A stretch of 64,000 nt of DNA from NCBI GenBank assembly GCA_964523375.1, contig CAZFYG010000001.1, forward strand, positions 59,862 through 123,861, read 5' to 3'. Shown in pieces: positions 31,877 to 42,160 of this stretch. Within the stretch, counting starts at the first letter, position 1. The number at the start of each line of letters is the position of its first letter. The DNA is from CAJQGY01 sp964523375 (lineage in GTDB: Bacteria; Pseudomonadota; Gammaproteobacteria; Magnimaribacterales; D2472). The translations under genes were made by a program, and so were the position numbers. Below the pieces are notes generated by a model. The model was not told the DNA's origin. It saw only the letters and a list, made by a program, of their open reading frames with translations, and searched no databases.

Positions 31877-32347
31877 TTAGAATCTGAAATGAGAGAATGC
31901 TTTATTAGCCTCAGCCATTTTGTGAACTTCTTCTTTTTTACGAACCGCAGAACCTTTCTTTTGTGAAGCATCTTGTAGTTCGCCAGCCAATCTTAAGTGC
32001 ATAGATTTTTCACTTCTTTTTCTTGCAGCATCAACAATCCATCTCATAGCTAGGGCTTGTCTTCTTGAAGGTCTTATTTCAATTGGAACCTGGTAGTTAG
32101 CACCACCTACTCTCCTCGATTTAACCTCTACTACAGGACTAACTTCAGAAAGTGCCTTTGAGAAAATTTCAAGAGGATCTTCTTTACTAGTTTTAGTTAT
32201 TTGATCAAATGCTCCATAAACAATTTTTTCTGCTGTAGATTTTTTACCATCTTTCATGAGATTATTCATGAATTTAGCCAAAACCACGTCTTTATATTTA
32301 GGATCTGGTAATACTTTTCTCTTCTCGGGACTTCTTCTTCTTGGCAT
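31877..32347 (-). CDS. rpsG: 30S ribosomal protein S7
   Basis: Primary 16S-binding protein of the 30S head, 156 residues, starting MPRRRSPEKRKVLPDPKY and containing RVGGANYQVPIEIRPSRRQALAMRW in two parts. In E. coli S7 represses the str operon by binding the rpsL-rpsG spacer; here that spacer is only 2 nt, so that mechanism cannot use the same site. Confidence 0.97.
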   Translation of the reverse strand: MPRRRSPEKRKVLPDPKYKDVVLAKFMNNLMKDGKKSTAEKIVYGAFDQITKTSKEDPLEIFSKALSEVSPVVEVKSRRVGGANYQVPIEIRPSRRQALAMRWIVDAARKRSEKSMHLRLAGELQDASQKKGSAVRKKEEVHKMAEANKAFSHFRF

Positions 32348-32349
32348 AA

Positions 32350-32721
32350 TTATTTACCTTTTTTGGCTCCATATTTTGATCGTCTTTGTTTTCTTCCAGC
32401 AACACCAGAAGTATCTAGTGTTCCTCTTACAGTATGATATCTAACACCTGGAAGATCTTTAACTCTTCCTCCTCTTATAAGAACAAGTGAATGTTCTTGA
32501 AGGTTGTGCCCCTCTCCACCTATGTATGAAGTTACCTCAAAACCGCTTGTTAATCTAACTCTACATACTTTCCTTAAAGCTGAGTTAGGTTTTTTAGGAG
32601 TAGTTGTGTAAACACGAGTGCATACACCTCTTCTTTGAGGACAGGCTTTAAGGGCCGGCACATCTGTTTTCCTAACCTTTGGTTTTCTAGATTTTTTAAC
32701 TAACTGATTAACTGTTGCCAT
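32350..32721 (-). CDS. rpsL: 30S ribosomal protein S12
   Basis: Decoding-centre protein of 123 residues. The loops TTPKKPNSALRKV and GGRVKDLPGVRYH keep the lysines equivalent to K42 and K87 of E. coli, so streptomycin sensitivity of the target is expected. First gene of rpsL-rpsG-fusA, 58 nt after rpoC with a candidate promoter between. Confidence 0.97.
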   Translation of the reverse strand: MATVNQLVKKSRKPKVRKTDVPALKACPQRRGVCTRVYTTTPKKPNSALRKVCRVRLTSGFEVTSYIGGEGHNLQEHSLVLIRGGRVKDLPGVRYHTVRGTLDTSGVAGRKQRRSKYGAKKGK

Positions 32722-32750
32722 AATATATATTTTTTAGTTTAGGCCGCGAT

Positions 32751-32777
32751 TTTATAGAGCAGAATCGCCGCGGTCAA
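32751..32777 (-). promoter_or_regulatory. Candidate promoter for rpsL-rpsG-fusA
   Basis: Minus-strand TTGACC (32777-32772), a short 15-nt spacer and TATAAA (32756-32751), followed by a GC-rich run (CGCGGCC) that would act as a stringent-control discriminator. The suboptimal spacer lowers confidence. The same bases include imperfect dyad symmetry (CCGCGATT / AATCGCCGCGG). Confidence 0.4.
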
Positions 32778-32779
32778 CA

Positions 32780-35700
32780 CTATTCCTCATTTTCTTGTAG
32801 TTCCTGTCTTAATGCCTCTTCTATGTCATCAGCCGATAGCGTTTGCTCATCAAGATCATATTGCTTTTTGTTTCTAAGTTTGTCATGGAATTCCATACCT
32901 GTTCCTGCAGGAATAAGCCTACCAACAACAACGTTTTCTTTTAAACCGCGAAGATGGTCTTTTTTACCAGTCACTGCGGCTTCTGTAAGAACTCTTGTAG
33001 TTTCTTGGAACGAAGCTGCTGAAATAAATGAATTTGTTGCTAGTGATGCTTTTGTAATTCCAAGCAAAACTCTCTCAAACTGTGCTGGTGTTTTACCAGA
33101 AGCAGCAACTCTTTGGTTTTCTTCTTTTAACTCAGCATAATCAACCTGATCGCCCTGAATAAATTTAGTGTCTTCGCCATCAACAATAAGAGCTTTTCTT
33201 AACATCTGTCTTAGAATAGTCTCTATATGCTTATCATTAATTGAAACCCCTTGAAGTCTATAAACATCTTGGATTTCATTAACTATAAAGTTTGTTAACT
33301 CAGGTATTCCTTTTAGTCTCAAAATATCATGAGGACTAAATGGTCCATCAGAAATAACGTCACCTTTAGTAATTCTTTCTCCCTCAAAAACAGACAAAGT
33401 TCTATGCTTAGGTATAAGCATTTCTACATTGTGTGCTTTTTTAGTAGAACCTTCAGGAGTAATAACAAGTCTTACTTTTCCTTTAGTTTCTTTACCGAAA
33501 GATATAATTCCAGTTTCTTCAGACAGAATAGCTGCATCTTTTGGTTTTCTTGCTTCAAATAAATCAGCTACTCTTGGTAACCCACCGGTAATATCTTTTG
33601 TTTTGGAAGCAACCAAAGGTATTCTTGCCAATACTTCACCAGCTGTAAGCTTCTGTCCATCTTTAAGATTTACAAGTGCATTAGCAGGCATGGTGTATGT
33701 TGCAGGAGCTTTATAATCGCCAACAAGCACTGTTTTACCTTTTGAATCTACTATAGAAATTGAAGGTACTAATTCTTTACCAGCAGATGGTCTTTCTGAA
33801 GTTTCGATAACCTCAACGCTGCTTAGCCCAGTTAGCTCATCAGTTTGCAATCTAACTGTTACTCCATCTTCAATATCAGAGAATTTAATTTTACCTGATG
33901 TTTCTGAAATAATAGGTCTTGTATAAGGGTCCCATGATGCGACTTTAGTGCCTTGTTCAAGATTAGCTTTATTAGAAACTTCTAAAGTAGCTCCGTAAGG
34001 AAGTTTATATTGCTCAACAATTCTTCCTTGGCTGTCTTCAACTATGCATAGCGCATTCCTTGAAACAACAACTTGAAGTTTATCTTTGTTAGTAACTGTT
34101 TTTATATCCTCAGAAAAGCTAACAACACCAGTATTTTTATTAAAAATAGCATTGTCCTCTGATGAACTGGATGCAGCACCACCGATATGGAATGTACGCA
34201 TGGTTAACTGAGTTCCAGGCTCTCCAATTGATTGAGCAGCAACAATACCAACAGCCTCTCCTCTATGGACTAAATGGCCTCTTGCGAGATCTCGACCGTA
34301 ACATTTCGAACATACTCCAATTGATGCCTCACATGTCATTGGTGATCTTACTTGAAGTGAAGATAGATTTAGGGATTCAATTTGCGAAACAGCATCTTCG
34401 TCTAGCATTGTTCCTTCTTCAAATAATAAATTACCATCACTGTCGCTAATTGATTCAGCTATTACTCTTCCAAGAATTCTATCTGTAAGAGCTTGTATTA
34501 TCTCACCACCATCGATTATAGAAGTTACTGTAATTGAATTTTGTGTTCCACAATCATCAATATTTATAACTGAGTCCATAGCCACATCACATAACCTTCT
34601 AGTTAAATAACCAGAGTTGGCAGTTTTAAGAGCCGTATCAGCTAAGCCTTTTCTAGCTCCGTGAGTAGAAATAAAGTACTGAAGAACAGAGAGCCCTTCT
34701 CTAAAGTTAGCAGTAATAGGTGTTTCGATAATAGAGCCATCAGGTTTTGACATTAACCCTCTCATTCCTGAAAGCTGTCTAATCTGAGCAGGAGATCCCC
34801 TTGCTCCAGAATCTGCATATATATAAACAGAGTTAAACGAAGATTGTTCTACCTCTTCACCTTCAGGGTTAACTATTGTTTCTGTGCTTATTTTTTCCAT
34901 CATGGCTTTGGCTACTTGTTCATTAGCCCTGGACCATATGTCAATAACTTTATTATATCTTTCGCCACGAGTAACTAAACCAGAATCAAACTGCTTCTCA
35001 ATAGCTTTAACTTCTTTTTCTGAAGCATCTATTATTCCTGCTTTTTCTTCAGGAATTACAAAATCATTAACACCTATAGATGAACCAGATCTTGTTGAAA
35101 AATCAAAGCCTAAATACATTAGCTGATCTGCAAATATTACAGTACTTTTTAAGCCAGCTTTACGATAAGAAATATCAACGAGCTTCGATATCAGCTTTTT
35201 ATTAAGAACCTTGTTAATATTATCAAACCCAACTTCTTTTGGTGTGATTCTCCAAATAATTATTCTGCCGACAGTTGTATCTTCAATAGATGTGTTACCC
35301 TCAGAATCTTTTACTCTTACTTTAATCGCTGAATGAATAGAAATAGTTTCAGTTTCATAGGCTCTCAAAACCTCGTCTGGATTACTAAAAACTCTACCAT
35401 TACCAGCAGCACTAGCATTCTCTCTTGTCATGTAATACAAGCCAAGAACAACATCTTGTGTAGGATTAATAATTGGTGACCCATCCGCAGGAGATAGAAT
35501 ATTATTTGTTGACATCATTAATGCTCTGGCTTCTAGTTGAGCCTCAAGCGTTAATGGAACGTGAACTGCCATTTGGTCACCATCAAAATCTGCATTGAAT
35601 GCAACACAAACTAATGGATGAAGCTGAATTGCTTTACCCTCAATTAACTTTGGTTCAAATGCTTGAAGACCAAGCCTGTGAAGTGTTGGAGCTCTATTAA

Positions 35701-36961
35701 GCATTACCGGGTGCTCTCTGATAACATCCTCAAGAACTTCCCAAACTTCAGGTGTCTCTCTTTCTACAAGCTTTTTAGCTGCTTTAATTGTTGTAGCCAG
35801 CTCTCTTCTTTCAAGCTCACCATAAACAAATGGTTTGAATAATTCCAAGGCCATTTTTTTAGGAAGCCCGCATTGGTGAAGCTTAAGGTTTGGGCCAGAA
35901 ACAATCACTGATCTACCTGAATAATCAACACGCTTTCCAAGTAAGTTTTGTCTAAATCTTCCGCCTTTACCCTTAATCATATCAGCGAGTGATTTAAGAG
36001 GCCTTTTGTTGGTTCCTGTTATAACTCTTCCACGCCTTCCATTATCCAGCAAAGCATCTACAGACTCTTGAAGCATTCTTTTTTCATTTCTTACAATAAT
36101 TTCAGGAGCACTTAACTCTAAAAGTCTTTTCAATCTGTTATTTCTATTAATTACTCTTCTATACAAATCGTTTAGATCAGATGTAGCAAACCTTCCTCCT
36201 TCAAGAGGCACTAAAGGTCTTAAATCTGGTGGTAACACAGGAAGGACATTCATTATCATCCATTCAGGTCTGTTACCAGAATCATTAAATGCTTCCAATA
36301 GTTTTAATCTTTTTGATAGTTTTTTTAGTTTTGTTTCTGAGTTTGTTTGTGGGATTTCTTCTCTAATAATTCTTATCTCATCATTAACATCTAATTCTTC
36401 AAGTAGAATTTGAACAGCCTCAGCACCCATGCCAGCTGAAAACTCATCACCAAATTCCTCATACCTTTCAACCCATTCTTCTTCGGTAAGGATTTGACCT
36501 TTTTCGAGATCTGTAAGGCCAGGATCAGTAACTATATAGCTCTCAAAGTACAAAACTCTTTCAATTTCACGCAATGTAACATTAAGAAGTAATCCAATCC
36601 TAGATGGTAACGATTTTAAAAACCATATATGCGCAACAGGAGAAGCAAGATCTATGTGCCCCATTCTCTCTCTTCTAACTTTTGCTAAAGTAACCTCTAC
36701 ACCACACTTTTCACAGACTACACCTCTATGCTTCATCCTTTTGTATTTTCCACATATACATTCGTAGTCTTTTATTGGTCCAAATATTTTAGAGCAAAAT
36801 AGACCATCTCTTTCTGGTTTAAAGGTCCTGTAGTTAATTGTTTCAGGTTTTTTAACCTCTCCAAACGACCAAGACTTAATGACTTGTGGTGAGGCAAGCC
36901 CTGCAGATATAGTAGTAAAATCTTCTTGACCAGTTTTCAGTAAATTTAATAAGTCTCTCAA
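32780..36961 (-). CDS. rpoC: RNA polymerase beta-prime subunit
   Basis: Largest RNA polymerase subunit, 1393 residues. The N-terminal zinc ribbon CICGKYKRMKHRG...CEKCG is near residues 68-88, the catalytic Mg-binding NADFDGDQM near 460, and the second zinc site CEASIGVCSKCYGRD near 890. Length is slightly below E. coli (1407). It starts 9 nt after rpoB. No sign of a split or intein. Confidence 0.98.
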   Translation of the reverse strand: MRDLLNLLKTGQEDFTTISAGLASPQVIKSWSFGEVKKPETINYRTFKPERDGLFCSKIFGPIKDYECICGKYKRMKHRGVVCEKCGVEVTLAKVRRERMGHIDLASPVAHIWFLKSLPSRIGLLLNVTLREIERVLYFESYIVTDPGLTDLEKGQILTEEEWVERYEEFGDEFSAGMGAEAVQILLEELDVNDEIRIIREEIPQTNSETKLKKLSKRLKLLEAFNDSGNRPEWMIMNVLPVLPPDLRPLVPLEGGRFATSDLNDLYRRVINRNNRLKRLLELSAPEIIVRNEKRMLQESVDALLDNGRRGRVITGTNKRPLKSLADMIKGKGGRFRQNLLGKRVDYSGRSVIVSGPNLKLHQCGLPKKMALELFKPFVYGELERRELATTIKAAKKLVERETPEVWEVLEDVIREHPVMLNRAPTLHRLGLQAFEPKLIEGKAIQLHPLVCVAFNADFDGDQMAVHVPLTLEAQLEARALMMSTNNILSPADGSPIINPTQDVVLGLYYMTRENASAAGNGRVFSNPDEVLRAYETETISIHSAIKVRVKDSEGNTSIEDTTVGRIIIWRITPKEVGFDNINKVLNKKLISKLVDISYRKAGLKSTVIFADQLMYLGFDFSTRSGSSIGVNDFVIPEEKAGIIDASEKEVKAIEKQFDSGLVTRGERYNKVIDIWSRANEQVAKAMMEKISTETIVNPEGEEVEQSSFNSVYIYADSGARGSPAQIRQLSGMRGLMSKPDGSIIETPITANFREGLSVLQYFISTHGARKGLADTALKTANSGYLTRRLCDVAMDSVINIDDCGTQNSITVTSIIDGGEIIQALTDRILGRVIAESISDSDGNLLFEEGTMLDEDAVSQIESLNLSSLQVRSPMTCEASIGVCSKCYGRDLARGHLVHRGEAVGIVAAQSIGEPGTQLTMRTFHIGGAASSSSEDNAIFNKNTGVVSFSEDIKTVTNKDKLQVVVSRNALCIVEDSQGRIVEQYKLPYGATLEVSNKANLEQGTKVASWDPYTRPIISETSGKIKFSDIEDGVTVRLQTDELTGLSSVEVIETSERPSAGKELVPSISIVDSKGKTVLVGDYKAPATYTMPANALVNLKDGQKLTAGEVLARIPLVASKTKDITGGLPRVADLFEARKPKDAAILSEETGIISFGKETKGKVRLVITPEGSTKKAHNVEMLIPKHRTLSVFEGERITKGDVISDGPFSPHDILRLKGIPELTNFIVNEIQDVYRLQGVSINDKHIETILRQMLRKALIVDGEDTKFIQGDQVDYAELKEENQRVAASGKTPAQFERVLLGITKASLATNSFISAASFQETTRVLTEAAVTGKKDHLRGLKENVVVGRLIPAGTGMEFHDKLRNKKQYDLDEQTLSADDIEEALRQELQENEE

Positions 36962-36970
36962 TTTTATCTC

Positions 36971-39900
36971 CTAGTTTTCTGAGTCTAATTCAATGTTAAT
37001 ACCCAGCGACTTGATTTCTTTGCTAAGCACATTAAAGGATTCAGGTATATTTGCGTCCATTTCAAATGAACCGTCAACAATATTTTTATACATCTTAGTT
37101 CTTCCAGAAACATCATCTGATTTTACGGTAAGCATTTCCTGAAGTGTATAAGATGCTCCATAAGCCTCAAGCGCCCATACCTCCATCTCACCAAACCTTT
37201 GGCCTCCAAACTGAGCTTTACCGCCAAGTGGTTGCTGAGTTACAAGACTATAGGAACCAGTTGATCTCGCATGCATTTTGTCATCAACTAAGTGGTTTAG
37301 CTTAATCATATACATATAGCCAACCGTTACAGGTCTTTCAAATTTGTTACCTGTTCTACCATCAAATAGAGTAAATTGACCAGTCTCAGGAAGTTTGGCT
37401 AACTTTAGCAAATCTTTAACTTCAGACTCCTTAGCACCATCAAATACTGGTGTAGCTATTGGCAGCCCGTCTCTTAAATTATTTGCAAGCTCTAATATTT
37501 CCCGGTTATTAAATGAACTAATGTCTTCTTTATTGGCTGCATTTTTATTATAAAGCTTCTCTAAATAATCTTTGAGTTCAGCTGGCTTAGCGCTATCTTT
37601 AAGCATTAAATCTATTTGCTTTCCTATACCCTTTGCTGCAGCACCCATGTGCGTCTCCAGAATCTGACCAACGTTCATTCTTGAAGGGACTCCAAGAGGA
37701 TTTAGGCATATATCAACAGGATCACCATTCTCATCATAAGGCATGTCTTCTACAGGCATTATTTCAGATATGACTCCTTTATTACCATGACGCCCAGCCA
37801 TTTTATCACCAGGCTGTATTCTTCTCTTGATAGCCAAGTAAACTTTAACAATTTTTATAACACCAGGAGCTAGGTCATGGCCTCTTATAATTTTTGCTCT
37901 TTTTTCCTCAAACCTATCTTTGATACCTTTAATATATTTCTTAAAAGTTTTCTCTGTTTGCTCAATAGCTGAGTTTAATGTTTCGTCATCTGTTCTTATT
38001 GCAAAAACATCATTTAAAGTAAGATCAGCAAGCATATCTATTGTTATAGTAGAGCCTTTTTTAATTCCATTACCTTTTACAGCCTTTGAACCTTTTAAAA
38101 GCTCACATACTCTAGTCCTTGTTGCCCCTTCTACAACAGCAGCTTCATCATCAGCATCTTTTTTAGATTGATCCAAATGATCTTGCTCTATTGCTTGAGC
38201 TCTTTCATCCTTTTCAACACCATCTCTAGTAAATACTTCAACACCTATCACTGTACCCTTCGAGCTTGATCTCTGAGATGTATCTTTTACATCAGATGCT
38301 TTCTCGCCAAATATAGCTCTTAAAAGCTTTTCTTCAGGTGATAATTGAGTTTCGCCTTTAGGTGTTATTTTTCCAACTAAAATGTCTCCTGGAGCAACTT
38401 CAGCACCTACATATACAATTCCACAATCATCTAGTTTATTGAGAGAACCTTCACCAACATTTGGGATATCAGCCGTTATTTCTTCTGACCCTAGTTTTGT
38501 ATCTCTTGCAACACAAACAATTTCTTGTATGTGGATAGATGTAAATCTATCTTCTCTTGCCACCTTTTCTGATATTAGGATAGAATCCTCAAAGTTATAA
38601 CCGTTCCATGGCATAAATGCGATTCTTATATTTTGACCGAGCGCAAGTTCGCCATTATCAATAGATGGACCATCAGCTAGCACATCACCTCTTTTAACAG
38701 AGTCACCCACTCTAACGATAGGTCTTTGATTGATACATGTATTCTGATTTGATCTTGTATATTTTATTAAGTTATAAATATCAGCAGCTGAATCAGCTTT
38801 TTTATCAGTAACTCTAACAACAATTCTTGAAGCATCAACACTCTCAACAACTCCATTGTTTTTAGCAACTACACAAACACCTGAATCTCTAGCCACAACT
38901 GACTCAAGACCGGTGCCAACAAGTGGTTTTTCAGCACGAAGAACTGGAACTGCTTGCCTCTGCATATTAGAACCCATTAGAGCTCTGTTGGCATCATCAT
39001 GTTCCAAAAATGGAATCAAAGAAGCGGCAATAGATACAACCTGTTGAGGGGAAACATCCATAAGATCTACTCTATCTGGTGACATCAACTCGAATTCACT
39101 TGCGTGCCTAACAGCAACTAAGTCGTCAACAAATTTGTTATTTTTATCTAGGGTTATGTTTGCTTGAGCGATAACATACTCACCCTCATCAATAGCAGAA
39201 AGATAAACTATTTCATTAGATACCTTTCCATTAGATACCTTTCTATAAGGAGTTTCAATAAAACCATATTGGTTCGTTCTTGAATATGAAGCAAAAGAAT
39301 TTATTAAACCAATATTGGGGCCTTCAGGAGTCTCAATTGGGCAAACTCTTCCATAATGAGTTGGATGGACATCTCTAACCTCAAAACCAGCCCTTTCTCT
39401 TGTTAGGCCTCCTGGGCCTAAAGCTGATACTCTTCTTTTATGTGTAATTTCAGAAAGTGGGTTGTTTTGATCCATAAACTGAGATAACTGACTAGAACCA
39501 AAAAACTCTTTTATTGCTGCAGTTACAGGCTTAGCATTAATTAAGTCTTGTGGTCCAAGCTCATCAGCTTCTGCCATGCTTAGTCTTTCTCGAACAGCTC
39601 TTTCAACTCTTATTAGGCCAACTCTAAATTGGTTAGCGGTCATCTCACCAACAGATCTAACCCTTCTATTACCTAAATGATCAATATCATCAACAATATC
39701 ATGACCGTCTCTGATATTAACTATTCCTTTCATGACTTCAATAATATCTTCTTTATCTAAGATATTAGGATTGTCTTTCTCAGAATCAAGTTTAAGTCTT
39801 CTGTTAAACTTCATTCTACCAACTTCAGATAAATCATATCTTTCTTGATTAAAGAATAAATTTTCAAATAAGGTTTCGGCAGAATCTTTTGTAGGTGGCT

Positions 39901-41032
39901 CGCCAGGTCTCATCATTCTATATATTTCAACTAACGCCTCAAGCCTATTTGAAGTAGGGTCAATTCTCAATGTATCTGAAATATATGAACCTTTATCTAG
40001 CTCGTTTATAAATAAACAGCAAACTTGCGAAATGTTATTTTCTCTTAATAATTCTAAAATTTCATTTGAAATCTCTGTGTTAGCTTCAACTAAAACTTCT
40101 CCTGTTTCTTGATTTATTATGTCTTTAGAAACAGTTTTGCCAATTAGATATTCATCACTAAGTTTAATCTCGCTTACTTTAGCTGAAGATAAGTCTTTAA
40201 TGTGTCTAGCCGTAATTCTTCTTCCAGCTGGAACATACACTTTGCTCTTTACTTTAATATCAACTGAAAGTGTTTCACCTCTTAGTCTTTCAGGTATCAA
40301 AGCTAACTTAACACCATCTTTTTCTAATGTGTATAAGTCTTCTTCATAAAACTCAGAAAGTATTTCTTGCGTACTCATATCAAGAGCTCTTAACATAATT
40401 GTAGCTGGTATTTTTCTTCTTCTATCTATTCTTGAAAATAAGATATCTTTTGGGTCAAATTCAAAATCGAGCCAAGAGCCTCTGTAAGGTATTACCCTTG
40501 CAGAATATAAAACTTTTCCAGATGAATGGGTCTTGCCTTTATCATGATCATAAAAAACCCCTGGTGATCTATGAAGCTGGGAGACAACAACTCTCTCAGT
40601 TCCATTAACAACAAAAGAGGCGTCTGGAGTCATTAATGGAACTTCGCCCATAAATACTTCACCCTCTTTAATATCTTTTACTTCTTTAAAGTTAGTTTCT
40701 CTATCATAGATTACTAGCTTTACCTTTATTCTAAGTGGAGCAGAGTAGGATAGACCTTGCACCAAACATTCTTGTACATTATAAGCTGGGTTACCAAGCT
40801 CGTATGAAACATATTCTAGAGCCGCATTACCTGAAACACTCTTGATTGGAAAAAGAGAATTGAATACGTCCTCTAATCCTTGATTCTTTCGTGAATCAGG
40901 AGCCAAATCAGCTTGTAAAAATTCAGAATAAGATTTTGTTTGGGTTTCAACAAGATTAGGTAATTCCATCACCTTGGCAAAAGTTCCAAAATTCTTTCTT
41001 ATTCTTTTCTTTTCTGTATAGCTATATGACAT
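36971..41032 (-). CDS. rpoB: RNA polymerase beta subunit
   Basis: Second largest RNA polymerase subunit, 1353 residues, close to E. coli (1342). The rifampicin region GSSQLSQFMDQNNPLSEITHK and the following RRVSALGPGGLTRERAGFEVRD match the sensitive sequence. The C-terminal clamp GGKAQFGGQRFGEMEVWALEA is present. It follows rplL after only 35 nt, too little for the attenuator/RNase III region of E. coli. Confidence 0.98.
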   Translation of the reverse strand: MSYSYTEKKRIRKNFGTFAKVMELPNLVETQTKSYSEFLQADLAPDSRKNQGLEDVFNSLFPIKSVSGNAALEYVSYELGNPAYNVQECLVQGLSYSAPLRIKVKLVIYDRETNFKEVKDIKEGEVFMGEVPLMTPDASFVVNGTERVVVSQLHRSPGVFYDHDKGKTHSSGKVLYSARVIPYRGSWLDFEFDPKDILFSRIDRRRKIPATIMLRALDMSTQEILSEFYEEDLYTLEKDGVKLALIPERLRGETLSVDIKVKSKVYVPAGRRITARHIKDLSSAKVSEIKLSDEYLIGKTVSKDIINQETGEVLVEANTEISNEILELLRENNISQVCCLFINELDKGSYISDTLRIDPTSNRLEALVEIYRMMRPGEPPTKDSAETLFENLFFNQERYDLSEVGRMKFNRRLKLDSEKDNPNILDKEDIIEVMKGIVNIRDGHDIVDDIDHLGNRRVRSVGEMTANQFRVGLIRVERAVRERLSMAEADELGPQDLINAKPVTAAIKEFFGSSQLSQFMDQNNPLSEITHKRRVSALGPGGLTRERAGFEVRDVHPTHYGRVCPIETPEGPNIGLINSFASYSRTNQYGFIETPYRKVSNGKVSNEIVYLSAIDEGEYVIAQANITLDKNNKFVDDLVAVRHASEFELMSPDRVDLMDVSPQQVVSIAASLIPFLEHDDANRALMGSNMQRQAVPVLRAEKPLVGTGLESVVARDSGVCVVAKNNGVVESVDASRIVVRVTDKKADSAADIYNLIKYTRSNQNTCINQRPIVRVGDSVKRGDVLADGPSIDNGELALGQNIRIAFMPWNGYNFEDSILISEKVAREDRFTSIHIQEIVCVARDTKLGSEEITADIPNVGEGSLNKLDDCGIVYVGAEVAPGDILVGKITPKGETQLSPEEKLLRAIFGEKASDVKDTSQRSSSKGTVIGVEVFTRDGVEKDERAQAIEQDHLDQSKKDADDEAAVVEGATRTRVCELLKGSKAVKGNGIKKGSTITIDMLADLTLNDVFAIRTDDETLNSAIEQTEKTFKKYIKGIKDRFEEKRAKIIRGHDLAPGVIKIVKVYLAIKRRIQPGDKMAGRHGNKGVISEIMPVEDMPYDENGDPVDICLNPLGVPSRMNVGQILETHMGAAAKGIGKQIDLMLKDSAKPAELKDYLEKLYNKNAANKEDISSFNNREILELANNLRDGLPIATPVFDGAKESEVKDLLKLAKLPETGQFTLFDGRTGNKFERPVTVGYMYMIKLNHLVDDKMHARSTGSYSLVTQQPLGGKAQFGGQRFGEMEVWALEAYGASYTLQEMLTVKSDDVSGRTKMYKNIVDGSFEMDANIPESFNVLSKEIKSLGINIELDSEN

Positions 41033-41067
41033 AAATGCGCCCTATTAAATATGTTAGTTAAATGTTG

Positions 41068-41448
41068 TTACTTAAGTTCTGCAGTAGCTCCAGCTTCTGT
41101 TAATTGCTTAACAATTGCTTCAGCATCATCTTTTTTAGCACCTTCTTTAACAGTTATTGGTGCGCCATCTACCATATCTTTAGCCTCTTTGAGACCAAGA
41201 CCAGTAATAGCTCTTACAGCTTTAATAACTTGAACTTTTTGATCACCAGTTGCACTTAATACAACATCAAACTCATCCTTTTCTTCTGCTGCCTCAGCGT
41301 CGCCGCCACCTGCTGCTGCTGGTGCTGCTGCTACAGCTGCTGCTGCAGTTACACCAAATTTTTCTTCTATATCAGAAATAAGATCAACAAGATCCATAAC
41401 TGACATTTCTTCGATTGCTTTTAAGATATCCTCTTTAGTAGTTGCCAT
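41068..41448 (-). CDS. rplL: 50S ribosomal protein L7/L12
   Basis: Stalk protein of 126 residues present in multiple copies and recruiting translational GTPases. N-terminal dimerisation domain (1-32), a flexible A/G-rich hinge (about 33-55) and the C-terminal domain with ATGDQKVQVIKAVRAITGLGLKEAK in two halves. 18 nt after rplJ, 35 nt before rpoB. Confidence 0.97.
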   Translation of the reverse strand: MATTKEDILKAIEEMSVMDLVDLISDIEEKFGVTAAAAVAAAPAAAGGGDAEAAEEKDEFDVVLSATGDQKVQVIKAVRAITGLGLKEAKDMVDGAPITVKEGAKKDDAEAIVKQLTEAGATAELK

Positions 41449-41466
41449 CTTTTCTTCTCCTTATAA

Positions 41467-41997
41467 TTAGGCTGACGCCTGTTTTTTGTCTTGAACTGCT
41501 GCTAAAACTCTAGCTAATTTACTTGGAACCTCATTTAACAAAGTTGCAAATTTACTAACTGGTGCTTGCAATACCGATGCAACTAAACCGTAAGCCTCAT
41601 CTCTAGATGGAAGTTTAGCTAGAATATCTATCTGAGCTCCATCAAGTAATTGACCCTCAACAACTAATGCTTTTACTTCAAGTGACTCGAAGTTCTTGGC
41701 ATAAGTTTTAAGTAGCTTGGCTGCTGCACCTGGCTCATCAAATGAAAAAGCAAATAATGAAGGGCCAACCAATGCCTCATCAGAACAACCAAAATCAGTG
41801 CCTTCAAAAGCTAATTTAGCTAATGAATTCTTGATTATTTGTACATGAATACCGGCTTCGGTAGCATTTTTTCTGACCTCTGAGAGCTCAGTAACTTTCA
41901 TTCCTCTTGCATCAGAAATAACTAAAGATGATGCTTTTGATGCAACCTCTTTAACTTCTAAAACAATTTTTTCTTTTTCACTTTTTGTTAACGCCAC
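41467..41997 (-). CDS. rplJ: 50S ribosomal protein L10
   Basis: Base of the L7/L12 stalk, 176 residues. N-terminal globular domain with KEKIVLEVKEVASKASSLVISDARG in two parts; the C-terminal helix binds L7/L12 dimers. In E. coli the L10-L12 complex represses its own mRNA, and a matching leader is visible immediately upstream (41998-42115). Confidence 0.96.
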   Translation of the reverse strand: MALTKSEKEKIVLEVKEVASKASSLVISDARGMKVTELSEVRKNATEAGIHVQIIKNSLAKLAFEGTDFGCSDEALVGPSLFAFSFDEPGAAAKLLKTYAKNFESLEVKALVVEGQLLDGAQIDILAKLPSRDEAYGLVASVLQAPVSKFATLLNEVPSKLARVLAAVQDKKQASA

Positions 41998-42115
41998 AGC
42001 AATTTCTCCTGTTTAAGCCTTTCGGCTATTCGGCGACAAACTGCATAATTACAATTTGAACACCACCTACGTAGGAAATTAAGTCTTTCGACACCTACGG
42101 TCTTTGACGGCTGCG
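41998..42115 (-). ncRNA. L10 autoregulatory leader of rplJ-rplL mRNA
   Basis: The minus-strand leader contains CCGTAGGTGTCGAAAGAC and CCTACGTAGGTGGTG, which pair as GUAGG/CCUAC with a GAAA-capped GUC/GAC hairpin inside, the conserved core of the L10 leader in bacteria. A second GAAA hairpin (AGCC/GGCT, 42016-42027) and an AGGAG ribosome-binding site (42010-42006) follow. Binding of L10-L12 here would block translation. Boundaries are approximate. Confidence 0.75.
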
Positions 42116-42160
42116 TAAAACGCAACTATCTAAAGCTATAATTTCTTACAGCTTTAAAAC

